A stretch of DNA of 47,864 bases, from positions 1-47,864 of the forward strand of contig CAZMFO010000005.1 of assembly GCA_964565615.1 (NCBI GenBank), given 5' to 3'. Positions within the stretch are counted from its first letter, which is position 1. Each line of letters starts with the position of its first letter. Below, piece after piece: positions 15,983 through 24,142 of the stretch. Under the pieces are notes generated by a model, which was not told the origin of the DNA, searched no databases, and saw only the letters and a program-made list of their open reading frames with translations. The position numbers and the translations under genes are program-made. Source of the DNA: HK-STAS-PATE-36 sp964565615. Lineage in GTDB: Bacteria > Patescibacteriota > Saccharimonadia > Saccharimonadales > JAGQNJ01.

Positions 15983-16075
15983 TACTCGATATATTTTATC
16001 AGTTTTGTGCCATTATTGCACAAAAGTGTATTTTATAAATTGCGTAACTTACGTGTAAAATGGGTATTGGTATAT
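15983..16075. promoter_or_regulatory. Divergent intergenic region wzm / WsaF-like gene
   Basis: Minus strand: TAAAAT lies about 10 nt before the wzm ATG. Plus strand: TATATT (15990-15995) is 11 nt before a GTG at 16007, and TAAAAT lies further on, 14 nt before the ATG at 16076. Which plus-strand start is used cannot be settled from the sequence. Confidence 0.35.
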
Positions 16076-17305
16076 ATGGTAAAGCGAATTATCCTAAAAA
16101 CATCTGATGCATTGAATGATGGTGGCCTACGGCTAGTCGCCAAAAAGGCCATACGTAAAGTATTTAAAGGAGTTGCCGGACAAAGCCTAAAAGACGAGTA
16201 TAGAAGTCTAGTAAAAACAGAGGACTTGCTATCGGTAAATTGGACAGAGGACCCGTATAGACCAAAAGCCGTATCCAAAAAGTCATATTCTACCGCCTGG
16301 GTAATGTCCCCTCCCGGCAAAGGTTCGGGCGGACATCTAAGCATATTTAGGTTTTTACAGTTTCTAGAGAATAGTGGGCACAAAGTAACAATCTACCTTT
16401 ACTCAAACAACCGACATACTGATATCGATTTATGGAAGTCTGTTATCGTCAATCACTTTCCGTCAATCAAAGGAGACATCAAACTCCTAGAGGAGTCAAG
16501 CAAGAGCATTGCCTTTGATGCTGTGTTCGCCACCGGCTGGGAAACTGCTTATCCAGTCTATGGTTTTACAAACTCTGCTCAGAAATTTTATTTTGTACAA
16601 GATTTTGAACCAAGCTTTTATGCAACCGGAACAGATTCGGTTCTCGCAGAAAATACGTATAAATTTGGGTATTTCGGAATCACAGCAGGTGGCTGGTTAT
16701 CCAAAAAGCTTAAACAAGAATACGGTATGAAGACGAATTATTTTACGTTTGGGATTGACCACGATATATACCAATACCAGCACCAAAAAGACCGTAATGC
16801 GGTATTCTTTTACGCTCGGCCGGTTACTGCAAGAAGAGCATTTGAGCTAGGAATACTTTCGCTCGAAGAATTTGCAAAACGTAACCCACAAACAACAATT
16901 CATCTTGCGGGATGGGACTTACATCGATATTCTATTCCGTTTAAGCACATCTCTCACGGCATTGTTACCCCGCACGAGCTCGCTTCTATCTACAACAAGT
17001 GCTCTGCCGGATTAGTCTTATCCTTAACCAATATGTCTTTATTACCTCCCGAATTGCTTGCTTGTGGAACAATACCTGTCATTAACAAAGGAGACAACAA
17101 TAAACTGGTTTATGATAATCCTTATTATGCATGGACAGAGGCAATGCCCGCTCAAATAGCAAAAACCATAGAGTCTGTGCTAAAAAATCCGCAAAAACAA
17201 CAGACCGCTGAACTTGCATCTAAAAGCGTGGCTAATCTAAACTGGGAATCTTCTGGTGAAAGATTTATAAAAATCTTTGAGTCTCAAATGAAGGACCCTA
17301 AATGA
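16076..17305 (+). CDS. GT4-family transferase, WsaF rhamnosyltransferase-like
   Basis: 409 aa from the ATG at 16076 (432 aa if the GTG at 16007 is used). After a basic N-terminal segment comes AWVMSPPGKGSGGHLSIFRF, then FYFVQDFEPSFYATGTDS and FGITAGGWLSKKL, a pattern I associate with the WsaF beta-1,2-rhamnosyltransferase of S-layer glycan synthesis and its relatives. The C-terminal GT-B domain has RPVTARRAFELG and a GLVLSLTNMSLLPPELLACG motif in place of the usual E-x7-E. It is the first of three overlapping transferase genes; the next ATG overlaps its stop (ATGA). The rhamnose link fits rmlA in the same region. Confidence 0.78.
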   Translation: MVKRIILKTSDALNDGGLRLVAKKAIRKVFKGVAGQSLKDEYRSLVKTEDLLSVNWTEDPYRPKAVSKKSYSTAWVMSPPGKGSGGHLSIFRFLQFLENSGHKVTIYLYSNNRHTDIDLWKSVIVNHFPSIKGDIKLLEESSKSIAFDAVFATGWETAYPVYGFTNSAQKFYFVQDFEPSFYATGTDSVLAENTYKFGYFGITAGGWLSKKLKQEYGMKTNYFTFGIDHDIYQYQHQKDRNAVFFYARPVTARRAFELGILSLEEFAKRNPQTTIHLAGWDLHRYSIPFKHISHGIVTPHELASIYNKCSAGLVLSLTNMSLLPPELLACGTIPVINKGDNNKLVYDNPYYAWTEAMPAQIAKTIESVLKNPQKQQTAELASKSVANLNWESSGERFIKIFESQMKDPK

Positions 17306-18276
17306 AGTTAGTCTCTGTTTTTATTCCTACATACAATGGCGAAGAATATATCTATGATTGTCTTAAGGCGGTTTTTGAACAAAAGCTACCGAAGGGCTGG
17401 GATATTGAGGTTCTTGTAACGGATTCGTCATCAACAGACAGAACGGTCGAAATTGTTAAATCTTTTCCGAAAGTAAACTTAGAAGTCATTCCTAAATCCG
17501 AATTTAGTCATGGCAAGACAAGAAACGATGGAGCTCATAAAGCAAAGGGCGAGTTCATCGCATACTTAACCCAAGATGCGATACCATCATCTTCTCGATG
17601 GCTAAGCTATATGATAGAACCTTTTTTTATTAACCCCGACGTAGTTGGTGTAGTTGGTAAGCAAATACCCCGTTCTCGTGCTTCAGAAACAATCAGAAGA
17701 GAGGTTACATCAGTGTTCTCTTCTCTTGGAGCAGACCACTCTATATCTCTTCATAGATTAAACAATCTATTTGACAACACGCTTGCAAAGCCAAATGCTA
17801 TAGGTTTTATGTCGGATGTAAACTCTGCATACCGCCGATCGTATATAATAAAGCATCAATTTAAAAATGTTGATTATGCAGAAGATCAGATGATGGGCGA
17901 CCACATAGTCAATAAACATAAACTAATTAAAGCGTACACTCCTTTTGGGTCGGTGATTCACTCTAACGATTACGGCCCTTTTGAGTATTTTTACAGGAAA
18001 GTTGACGAAAGAATAGGACTCTACAAAAGCCTAGGTATAGATCAACAAATTGGGAAAAAACGCTTTTTTAAAGACTTGGTGTTTGGTTTGCTCGCTGACG
18101 CTAAGTTTACTATTCTAGACAAAGGCGCTTCTCTTTCCAAAAAAATCGTTTCGTTATTGTTGTATAATTTTCTCTATAATCTATCTGCTTGTCGAGCTCG
18201 CTATATTCCAATGCAAAAACTTATTTCGGATAAATCACTCTCTTTAGAATCAAGGCGATCACAAGAAAAAAAATGA
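17302..18276 (+). CDS. GT2-family glycosyltransferase, rhamnosyltransferase-like
   Basis: 324 aa. N-terminal VSVFIPTYNGEEYIYDCL, then TDSSSTDRTVEIV and SHGKTRNDGAHKAKGEFIAYLTQDA. The LTQDA in place of DxD and the FSHGxxRN motif are typical of rhamnosyltransferase-type GT2 enzymes. The acceptor-side motif is YAEDQMMGDHI. The C-terminal 80 residues include a hydrophobic stretch but no clear membrane span. It is translationally coupled on both sides by 4-nt ATGA overlaps. With its neighbours it probably builds the repeat unit exported by Wzm/Wzt. Confidence 0.85.
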   Translation: MKLVSVFIPTYNGEEYIYDCLKAVFEQKLPKGWDIEVLVTDSSSTDRTVEIVKSFPKVNLEVIPKSEFSHGKTRNDGAHKAKGEFIAYLTQDAIPSSSRWLSYMIEPFFINPDVVGVVGKQIPRSRASETIRREVTSVFSSLGADHSISLHRLNNLFDNTLAKPNAIGFMSDVNSAYRRSYIIKHQFKNVDYAEDQMMGDHIVNKHKLIKAYTPFGSVIHSNDYGPFEYFYRKVDERIGLYKSLGIDQQIGKKRFFKDLVFGLLADAKFTILDKGASLSKKIVSLLLYNFLYNLSACRARYIPMQKLISDKSLSLESRRSQEKK

Positions 18277-19238
18277 AGGTTGCGGTTGTTATACCAAATT
18301 GGAATGGCCAAGATTATATTGCGAATTGTTTAAAATCGCTAGAAGAACAAACTCTTAAGCCTGACATTATTGTAGTAGATAATGGGTCGGTGGATAATTC
18401 GGTAGAAATTATACAAAAGGAGTTTCCTGGCGTTAAATTATTGCCTCAAAAAACTAATCTAGGTTTTACTGGTGGTGTAAATAAAGGGATTAGATATGCC
18501 ATAAAAAATGGGTATGAGTATGTTGCCCTTTTTAACAACGATGCTATAGCAAGCATCAGCTGGCTTAAAAATCTGGTCGAATCCGGCAATAAACACCAAC
18601 AAGTAGGTATTGTTACCGGTAAGCTAATGAGGGCAGACAAGAAGCGTTTTGACAGCACCGGGGACTTCTATTCTATTCGCGGGATTCCATTTCCGAGGGG
18701 CAGAAATCAAATAGACAAAGGGCAGTATAACAAAATAGAAAGTGTTTTCGGTGCCTCTGGAGGAGCTAGCCTATATAGAGTTAAAATGTTCGAAGAAGTT
18801 GGATTATTTGATGAAAGATTTTTTGCATATTACGAAGATGTTGATATTTCTTTCCGAGCAAGGTTACGTGGCTGGGATATCATATATAATCCTTCCTCGA
18901 TCGCATACCATGAAGTATCAGCTACAAGCTCAAAACTTGGTTTGTTTAGTTATTATCACTCAACTAAAAACTTCTATTTTCTATACTTAAAGAATATGCC
19001 CTCTTGTCTCTTTTTAAAATATCTTCCTTCTTTCGTGTATCAAGCGATGAGGAGTGCGGCGTCGAGTTTGGTACACTTTCGAACAATTAGCTATTTAAGG
19101 GCTATGTTGTGTGTTTTGTTTTACGCACCATCTGTCCTAAAAAGCCGCTACAGTATACAAAAAAACAGAAGAATATCCTGCGAGGAAATTGATAAGCTTC
19201 TTTACCATAGCAAGCCTCCAATCTCTCCCGAAATATAG
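18273..19238 (+). CDS. GT2-family glycosyltransferase, WbbL/RfbF-like
   Basis: 321 aa. VAVVIPNWNGQDYIANCLKS opens the nucleotide-binding half; VVDNGSVDNSVEII, NLGFTGGVNKGI and ALFNNDA (the DxD-equivalent NND) follow, then GASGGASLYRV and FFAYYEDVDISFRARLRGW. This ordered set is that of WbbL/RfbF-like rhamnosyltransferases. The last 80 residues hold a weakly hydrophobic, basic tail that may touch the membrane. It closes the three-gene plus-strand set; the start overlaps the previous stop by 4 nt. A gap of 61 bp separates it from the convergent ligase gene, with no clear terminator. Confidence 0.87.
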   Translation: MKVAVVIPNWNGQDYIANCLKSLEEQTLKPDIIVVDNGSVDNSVEIIQKEFPGVKLLPQKTNLGFTGGVNKGIRYAIKNGYEYVALFNNDAIASISWLKNLVESGNKHQQVGIVTGKLMRADKKRFDSTGDFYSIRGIPFPRGRNQIDKGQYNKIESVFGASGGASLYRVKMFEEVGLFDERFFAYYEDVDISFRARLRGWDIIYNPSSIAYHEVSATSSKLGLFSYYHSTKNFYFLYLKNMPSCLFLKYLPSFVYQAMRSAASSLVHFRTISYLRAMLCVLFYAPSVLKSRYSIQKNRRISCEEIDKLLYHSKPPISPEI

Positions 19239-19299
19239 CTGAAATGTTGACAATTACGCTATTAGCCCTGATCCTAAAAGCCGTGACAGCAATAGCTCA

Positions 19300-20604
19300 T
19301 TAATTATACCTATTTGGTAGGGCAATACCTGCTAGGCCCCACCATATGTAAGCAACAGCCTCGTTTGACCAAATATGCACAAAGAAGTTGGTAACCGCCA
19401 GACCTAAAAAAGCACTAAACAACGCTAATGAAAACCAATCGTGATATGATTGCTGTGCCAATTTATAGCCCAAAACAGCTAAGATACTAATAAACAAAGC
19501 AATACCAATGATACCTACCTCAAAGGCAATCTGTAGATAATAGTTTTCATTTAAAACGGTACCTTGTTTCTTATTTTTTATAGAAGCCAACCCCGCCGTT
19601 CCTGTTCCGCTTCCTGCCGGATTCTGTATAATTTTGGCGATTGACTCTCTCCAATATCTTAACCTCAATTCGTTGGGGTCTTCTAGGGTGGTGCTATTAT
19701 CGGCATGAAAGACGACATTTTGCACGAAGTAACTGTTTTTTTGTGCCACAAAAAAAGAAATCACTACAAAGCAAAGTAAGACAAGAACCATCGCTAGTTG
19801 TTTTACCTGGGGCTTTTTTAGTCGCCTTTTTGCCTCAAAAATAAATAGCGTAAATAACGATGCTAAAAAGCCAATCCAGGCACTTCGCGAAAAGGTTAGT
19901 ATTAAGTTTATTATCGCCAGTCCGAGTACACCCGACAACACGAGTCTTAGTCGTTTGTTTCTTGTTAGTGCAACGATTGCCAAAGAGGTGATAACTATCA
20001 AGTAAGATCCGTACGAATTTGGATCACGCAATGTTGACATAATACGCTCTAGATCGGGTTTATTGTCAATAAAAAAGGCTGGCAATACACCGTTTGCTTG
20101 CGAATAACCAAATCTTTCTAGATACAGACTGGGCATCAACAAATACTGCAACAACCCAAAAACAAGAACCAAAATTGCTGTTGCAAAAACCGCCATCAAA
20201 GCCTGCTTAACAACAGCTCGCTCTGTTTTTGTTAACCGATATATTAGCAATCCGTAAATAAAAAATACCAAAAATCGTGTGTTATAAACCAGCCCCAAAA
20301 CTTCGGCATCTTTATCGGTACTTTTTAAGAGCGCCAAAATAAAGGTGTATGTTCCATAACCTACGATTAGCCACAAAAGCCTGTCGGCAAGTATGGTCTT
20401 AAACCATTGTTTTCTTATGCAAAGACTTGTTGTTATGATAAATCCAGCAACCATAATAATATCCTTGGTTACTTTTAAAGCACCTAACACCCCGAAACTA
20501 CTGCCCACCCATGTAGATAAAAATATGTGGAGTGGCATATAAGCCAACAGCCCAATAAAGATCCAGTAGCTAAGGTTGGTAGATAGTTTTACTGCTTTTG
20601 TCAC
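19300..20604 (-). CDS. O-antigen ligase/polymerase-like membrane protein
   Basis: 434 aa with about eleven membrane segments and one large outer loop (about 270-345), the topology of WaaL/Wzy/TuaE-type proteins (PF04932 family). The RSAWIGFLASLFTLF motif and the outer loop with ELRLRYWRESIAKIIQNPAGSGTG in two parts carry the Arg and ligase-type W-x5-NPxxGxG pattern of this family. It would join the exported glycan to its lipid or protein carrier, or polymerise repeat units. GTG at 20604 is chosen because TTTACT-17-TACTAT ends 6 nt upstream; the longer frame begins with TTG at 20643, inside the promoter. Confidence 0.83.
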   Translation of the reverse strand: MTKAVKLSTNLSYWIFIGLLAYMPLHIFLSTWVGSSFGVLGALKVTKDIIMVAGFIITTSLCIRKQWFKTILADRLLWLIVGYGTYTFILALLKSTDKDAEVLGLVYNTRFLVFFIYGLLIYRLTKTERAVVKQALMAVFATAILVLVFGLLQYLLMPSLYLERFGYSQANGVLPAFFIDNKPDLERIMSTLRDPNSYGSYLIVITSLAIVALTRNKRLRLVLSGVLGLAIINLILTFSRSAWIGFLASLFTLFIFEAKRRLKKPQVKQLAMVLVLLCFVVISFFVAQKNSYFVQNVVFHADNSTTLEDPNELRLRYWRESIAKIIQNPAGSGTGTAGLASIKNKKQGTVLNENYYLQIAFEVGIIGIALFISILAVLGYKLAQQSYHDWFSLALFSAFLGLAVTNFFVHIWSNEAVAYIWWGLAGIALPNRYN

Positions 20605-20610
20605 AATAAA

Positions 20611-20639
20611 ATAGTATTCGTTTATCTTAATCAAGTAAA
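20611..20639 (-). promoter_or_regulatory. Promoter of the ligase-like gene
   Basis: Read on the minus strand: TTTACT (20634-20639), a 17-bp spacer, TACTAT (20611-20616), then 6 nt to the GTG at 20604. It argues for the shorter protein and a leaderless mRNA. Confidence 0.45.
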
Positions 20640-20699
20640 GCAAGTAAAAAGTGGTCGCAAACTATATGGTAGTAGATAGCTAAAGTTAATCAATTAAAG

Positions 20700-20705
20700 T
20701 ATAGT
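20700..20705 (+). promoter_or_regulatory. -10 box of the GT4 gene at 20714
   Basis: TATAGT followed by 8 nt and the ATG. No clear -35 is present. Fits the leaderless pattern of the window. Confidence 0.45.
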
Positions 20706-20713
20706 TTAAAACA

Positions 20714-21826
20714 ATGCCTACGCACCATATTGTAATAGATGCCAGAATTCGCCAAGCTAGCACAGGCCGACCTGTTGACAGGCTTCTTGAGTATCTACAA
20801 CAAATAGATACGACCAATAAGTACACTGTCTTACTAAGGTCGGGAGATAAGTGGCAACCTACTAACAGCAATTTTGTTGTACTTGAGTGTAAATACCCTA
20901 TATTTTCTTTTAACCCCTTACAACAGATAACTTATGCGTGGTTTTTGCACAATCTAAAGCCTAGCTTGGTGTATTTTACGATGACCGGACAACAACCGAT
21001 TGGTTATTTCGGAAACCAAATTACCCTTACCCACGACTTAACTATGTTTAAATATGTTCGTGCTGGAAAATTATTGGGTATCCTACACTCGCTTAGAATG
21101 TTGGCATATAGGTTATTAGTTTGGCAAAGTCATAAAAAAGCTAAGCACATAATAACCCCTAGTTTATATGTAAAAAAGGCTGTTGTTCGTAAATATAGGT
21201 TTGTAAAGCAAAAGGTCTCCTGTATCTACGAGGCGAGTGAACCACCCATAAAAGATCACCCCAAACGACCTCCTGGCGTAAAAAAACCTTTTATTCTCCA
21301 TATTGGGAGCCCTTTCCCTCATAAAAACATCGATCGTTTGATTGAGTCTTTTGCGACCATAAAAACTAAACACCCCGATTTAAACCTAGTACTTGCCGGC
21401 AAGAGAGAATATCACTTTGATCAGTTAATTAAGTCGTACAAAGACAGTCCGATAGCCAAGTCAATAAGTACGCCCGGTTTTGTGAGTGATGGCGAGCTAA
21501 AATGGTTGTATCAAAACGCCGAATGCTATGTTTTGCCCAGTTTAAGCGAGGGTTTTGGCTTGCCGGGACTTGAGGCAATGGCACATAATTGCCCGTTGGT
21601 TAGCAGTAATGCCACTTGCTTGCCAGAAGTTTATGGTAACGGAGCCTACTATTTTGACCCTGTTAATATACAAGATATGGCTGATAAGGTTAATTCTGTA
21701 CTAAAAGATCATCATCTTCAAACAAAATTGATAAAAGCCGGGCAAAAACAGCTAAAAAAATATTCCTGGCAGAAAATGACAAAAGAAACTTATGCAGTGT
21801 TTAGACAGGTTCTAGAAAAAAGTTAG
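20714..21826 (+). CDS. GT4-family glycosyltransferase
   Basis: 370 aa, a standard GT-B enzyme close to the mannosyltransferase-like branch of family 4. The N-terminal domain has IVIDARIRQASTGRPVDRLLEY as its opening; the C-terminal domain has LHIGSPFPHKNIDRLIESF, LVLAGKREY, then LPSLSEGFGLPGLEAMAHNC, the E-x7-E donor site, and LPEVYGNGAYYFDP. No membrane segment is present. It is a single gene between the divergent ligase-like gene and the convergent khpB, so its link to the glycan cluster is by position and family only. Confidence 0.9.
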   Translation: MPTHHIVIDARIRQASTGRPVDRLLEYLQQIDTTNKYTVLLRSGDKWQPTNSNFVVLECKYPIFSFNPLQQITYAWFLHNLKPSLVYFTMTGQQPIGYFGNQITLTHDLTMFKYVRAGKLLGILHSLRMLAYRLLVWQSHKKAKHIITPSLYVKKAVVRKYRFVKQKVSCIYEASEPPIKDHPKRPPGVKKPFILHIGSPFPHKNIDRLIESFATIKTKHPDLNLVLAGKREYHFDQLIKSYKDSPIAKSISTPGFVSDGELKWLYQNAECYVLPSLSEGFGLPGLEAMAHNCPLVSSNATCLPEVYGNGAYYFDPVNIQDMADKVNSVLKDHHLQTKLIKAGQKQLKKYSWQKMTKETYAVFRQVLEKS

Positions 21827-21831
21827 TGGGG

Positions 21832-22338
21832 CTACCCTTCTGGCTGGGCCTTAATAATTACATACCTGTCACGACCCTCACCTATCGATTCAGTTGATAA
21901 TCCATGCTCAGAGGCTGTTTGATGCACTACACGTCTATCTGCGGGACTCATTGGATGAACATGATAATCCTCGCTATTGTTTTTAACCTGATTAATCCAC
22001 TCTAGAGCTTTTTCGGCGACACGCTCAGCCCGTTGTTTTTTATAGTCGGCAACATCAACAATTACCCTAACATGCGTATAGTTTTGGTTTCGTAATGCGC
22101 TAGAAATTGTTTGTTGCAAAGCACGCATCGTATCGCCTTTTTGCCCGATTAAAAATCCGTTGAGGTGTGTAGATGGAACATGGAGCTCAATAATCTCGTC
22201 GTTGGCAGTGGCGTAAATATCTGTATTCAGCCCAAAAAACGATATTATGTCTTCTAGGTATTTCTTAGAATACTGAATAGCTTCCTCTAACGAATCGTTT
22301 GGCACTAACTCTTGATTGTTGGCTGGCTCTGTTGTCAT
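21832..22338 (-). CDS. khpB: KhpB/Jag-type RNA-binding protein
   Basis: 168 aa, cytosolic. A KH-like domain (about 60-110) carries LIGQKGDTMRALQQTI, the GxxG loop being GQKG; an R3H domain (about 105-168) carries PMSPADRRVVHQTASEHGL and GEGRDRYV. KhpB (Jag, SpoIIIJ-associated) binds RNA and affects cell elongation and division in Firmicutes. The Jag_N domain found in many homologues is missing, so this is the short form. It is the last gene of rpmH-rnpA-yidC-khpB; its ATG overlaps the yidC stop (ATGA). Confidence 0.9.
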   Translation of the reverse strand: MTTEPANNQELVPNDSLEEAIQYSKKYLEDIISFFGLNTDIYATANDEIIELHVPSTHLNGFLIGQKGDTMRALQQTISSALRNQNYTHVRVIVDVADYKKQRAERVAEKALEWINQVKNNSEDYHVHPMSPADRRVVHQTASEHGLSTESIGEGRDRYVIIKAQPEG

Positions 22339-23267
22339 CTCTTCCTCCTTCTTTTATTATGCTTAGAGGTTTTGGCTGTTTTGGTTTTGCTTTTTGGAGG
22401 AATAACTTCGCCCTCTAGTACGCCGTCTTTATCTGGCTTGGTGGCCGATTGTTCTAGTTCTTCTTTGTCCTTTTTTAAGATTTTAGATTGCTGAATAATT
22501 GCTACGATACTGGTGGTTAACCAGTAAAGGGGTAGGGCTACGGGCAAGCTAATAGTAAAGATAAACACCATTGCCGGGATCATAAACTGCGTAAAACGGC
22601 TAGTAGCGGCGGCCATTTCGCTCTGATCGGCTTGTTTGCCCTCGCTGGCCTCTCTTAAAATGTCGCGAAGCTTTTTTGATTCGCTTGACTGAGGCATAAG
22701 TTGCCTCCCCTGAATATATTGTGCAATCGCACTCATAGAGACAACTATCAAAGCCGGTGCATAAATATCACCACCACCTTTTGGTACAGCACCCTTAGAA
22801 AGGTCCATAAACCCCAGCAAAGTATTATCAAACTTAGATATGTCTGCTAATAATTCTTTAAGCCAAGATAGTTGCTGAATAAACGAATAAGCAAAACTAG
22901 AAATAATGTTTGGGTCATTAACAATCTTGGTTAGTGCGCTATACAACGCAATAATAATTGGTAGTTGGATAATTATTAACCCTAATGACGAGAAAGGGTT
23001 GATCTCTCGTTCTTTGTAAAGCTCCATAACCATTGCTGACTCTTTAGCACGATCTCCTTTTGAGGCTTTTTTAATGCGTTTAAGTTCTGGTTGAAGCTGG
23101 CGCATCGCTTTTGCGTGATGAAGTTGCTTTTTAACCAATGGCCACATCGCTAAACGAACCAATACAGTAAAGATAACTATTGCTAGACCAAAGTTATGCC
23201 CGGGCAGTATTGCATATATAGCCACAAGTATATTAAAAACCGGCTGTACAACAAGGGTCGTAAACAT
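22335..23267 (-). CDS. yidC: Membrane protein insertase YidC
   Basis: 310 aa. YidC/SpoIIIJ/Oxa1 insertase helps proteins enter the cytoplasmic membrane. A first segment near residues 5-20 is followed by the conserved core: IVIFTVLVRLAMWPL with the functionally important Arg, the cytoplasmic helical hairpin KAMRQLQPELKRIKK, and three further segments. There is no lipoprotein signal peptide and no large periplasmic domain, so it is of the monoderm type. The tail is strongly basic (KHNKRRRKR), as in forms that bind the ribosome. The upstream stretch has AAAGGAG and a TATGAT-like -10. Confidence 0.95.
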   Translation of the reverse strand: MFTTLVVQPVFNILVAIYAILPGHNFGLAIVIFTVLVRLAMWPLVKKQLHHAKAMRQLQPELKRIKKASKGDRAKESAMVMELYKEREINPFSSLGLIIIQLPIIIALYSALTKIVNDPNIISSFAYSFIQQLSWLKELLADISKFDNTLLGFMDLSKGAVPKGGGDIYAPALIVVSMSAIAQYIQGRQLMPQSSESKKLRDILREASEGKQADQSEMAAATSRFTQFMIPAMVFIFTISLPVALPLYWLTTSIVAIIQQSKILKKDKEELEQSATKPDKDGVLEGEVIPPKSKTKTAKTSKHNKRRRKR

Positions 23268-23355
23268 ATTATCTCCTTTATCTGCTAATTATCATATCAC
23301 GAAACAACCCCTGTAGGTAAGGGAAAATACCGCTTTTTTGACAACTGTTGTTGGT

Positions 23356-23703
23356 CTAGTTAGTATTTTTTGTTTGTGCAAAAAGGCGTCTAACCTGTTT
23401 TTGTAGTTTACTAAATGGCATATCTTCTAGTGACGCACTGTAAACAAAAAAAACGAGGTCTAGAGGTTTATTAATCTGGTCGTGGTGCATTGCTACCGCC
23501 TCAAATACACGACGACGAATTCGGTTCCGCACGACAGCGGATTTACTAACCTTTTTACTAACCACTACAGCTACACGGTAGGTTTTTTGGCGATTATTAA
23601 TAATAAACCTTAGTGCTATATTATTTTGCCTAGCGGTTGATCCCCGTGACAAAACAAACCTCAAGCTATTAGGTCCACAAAAACGGTGCGACTTCTTTAT
23701 CAC
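23356..23703 (-). CDS. rnpA: Ribonuclease P protein component
   Basis: 115 aa, basic, starting with GTG. RnpA joins the RNase P RNA to mature the 5' ends of tRNAs. The signature VSKKVSKSAVVRNRIRRRV near residues 48-66 is the RNR motif; LRFVLSRGSTARQNN precedes it. It lies 12 nt downstream of rpmH, the normal order at bacterial origins. The RNase P RNA gene is not in this window. Confidence 0.95.
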   Translation of the reverse strand: MIKKSHRFCGPNSLRFVLSRGSTARQNNIALRFIINNRQKTYRVAVVVSKKVSKSAVVRNRIRRRVFEAVAMHHDQINKPLDLVFFVYSASLEDMPFSKLQKQVRRLFAQTKNTN

Positions 23704-23715
23704 CGCTGACTACCC

Positions 23716-23853
23716 CTAAGCAGAGAGTTTTTGACGACCCTTGAGTCGGCGTCGCTTCAAAACTTTTTGCCCCGCTTTGGTAGCCATCCTTTTAAAGAAG
23801 CCATGCTCTCGGGAGCGTTTTCGTTTCTTTGGCTGAAATGTTCTTTTAGGCAT
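23716..23853 (-). CDS. rpmH: 50S ribosomal protein L34
   Basis: 45 aa, typical for bL34: starts MPKRTFQPKKRKRSREHGF, continues with FKRMATKAGQKVLKRRR and ends GRQKLSA. Its ATG lies a few bases after AAAGGTACAAT, which could serve as a weak ribosome binding site or -10. It is the first gene of the minus-strand origin operon, and its upstream region faces the DnaA-box cluster. Confidence 0.97.
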   Translation of the reverse strand: MPKRTFQPKKRKRSREHGFFKRMATKAGQKVLKRRRLKGRQKLSA

Positions 23854-23958
23854 TATTTTATTGTACCTTTTCTTTAGTTAAAAATAAAAGTCTCGTTACT
23901 TATCACGAGTTTGTCATATTGCGTTATTGACAATATTTACACCACTAATTCTATCAAG

Positions 23959-24084
23959 TTTTCCACCCTTTTCCAAGAGTTTTGCACAATTTGTAAGAAG
24001 TTGCTGTCTGCTGTGGAAAACCTAACTTCTTTGTAGGGCTGTTCTTGTCAATTTTGCGTTTGTTGTTTAAATGGCTGTGGAAAA
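23959..24084. other. oriC, left DnaA-box cluster (rpmH-dnaA)
   Basis: Against the consensus TTWTNCACA: TTTTGCACA (23980-23988, plus), TGTGGAAAA (24012-24020, so TTTTCCACA on the minus strand), TGTGGAAAA (24076-24084, minus), and a near match TTTTCCACC (23959-23967). The whole gap (23854-24142) is AT-rich. Such clusters at dnaA bind DnaA for initiation and dnaA autoregulation. Confidence 0.75.
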
Positions 24085-24142
24085 ACTATTCATTGGTTGT
24101 TATAGTGTTCTTAGACAAATTGTTATAAGTAAAGAGGGGTTA

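Noticed and set aside
24071..24142. Longer N-terminus for DnaA
   Set aside because: It would run through a DnaA box, has no ribosome binding site, and adds residues unlike domain I; the ATG at 24143 has AGAGGGG upstream.
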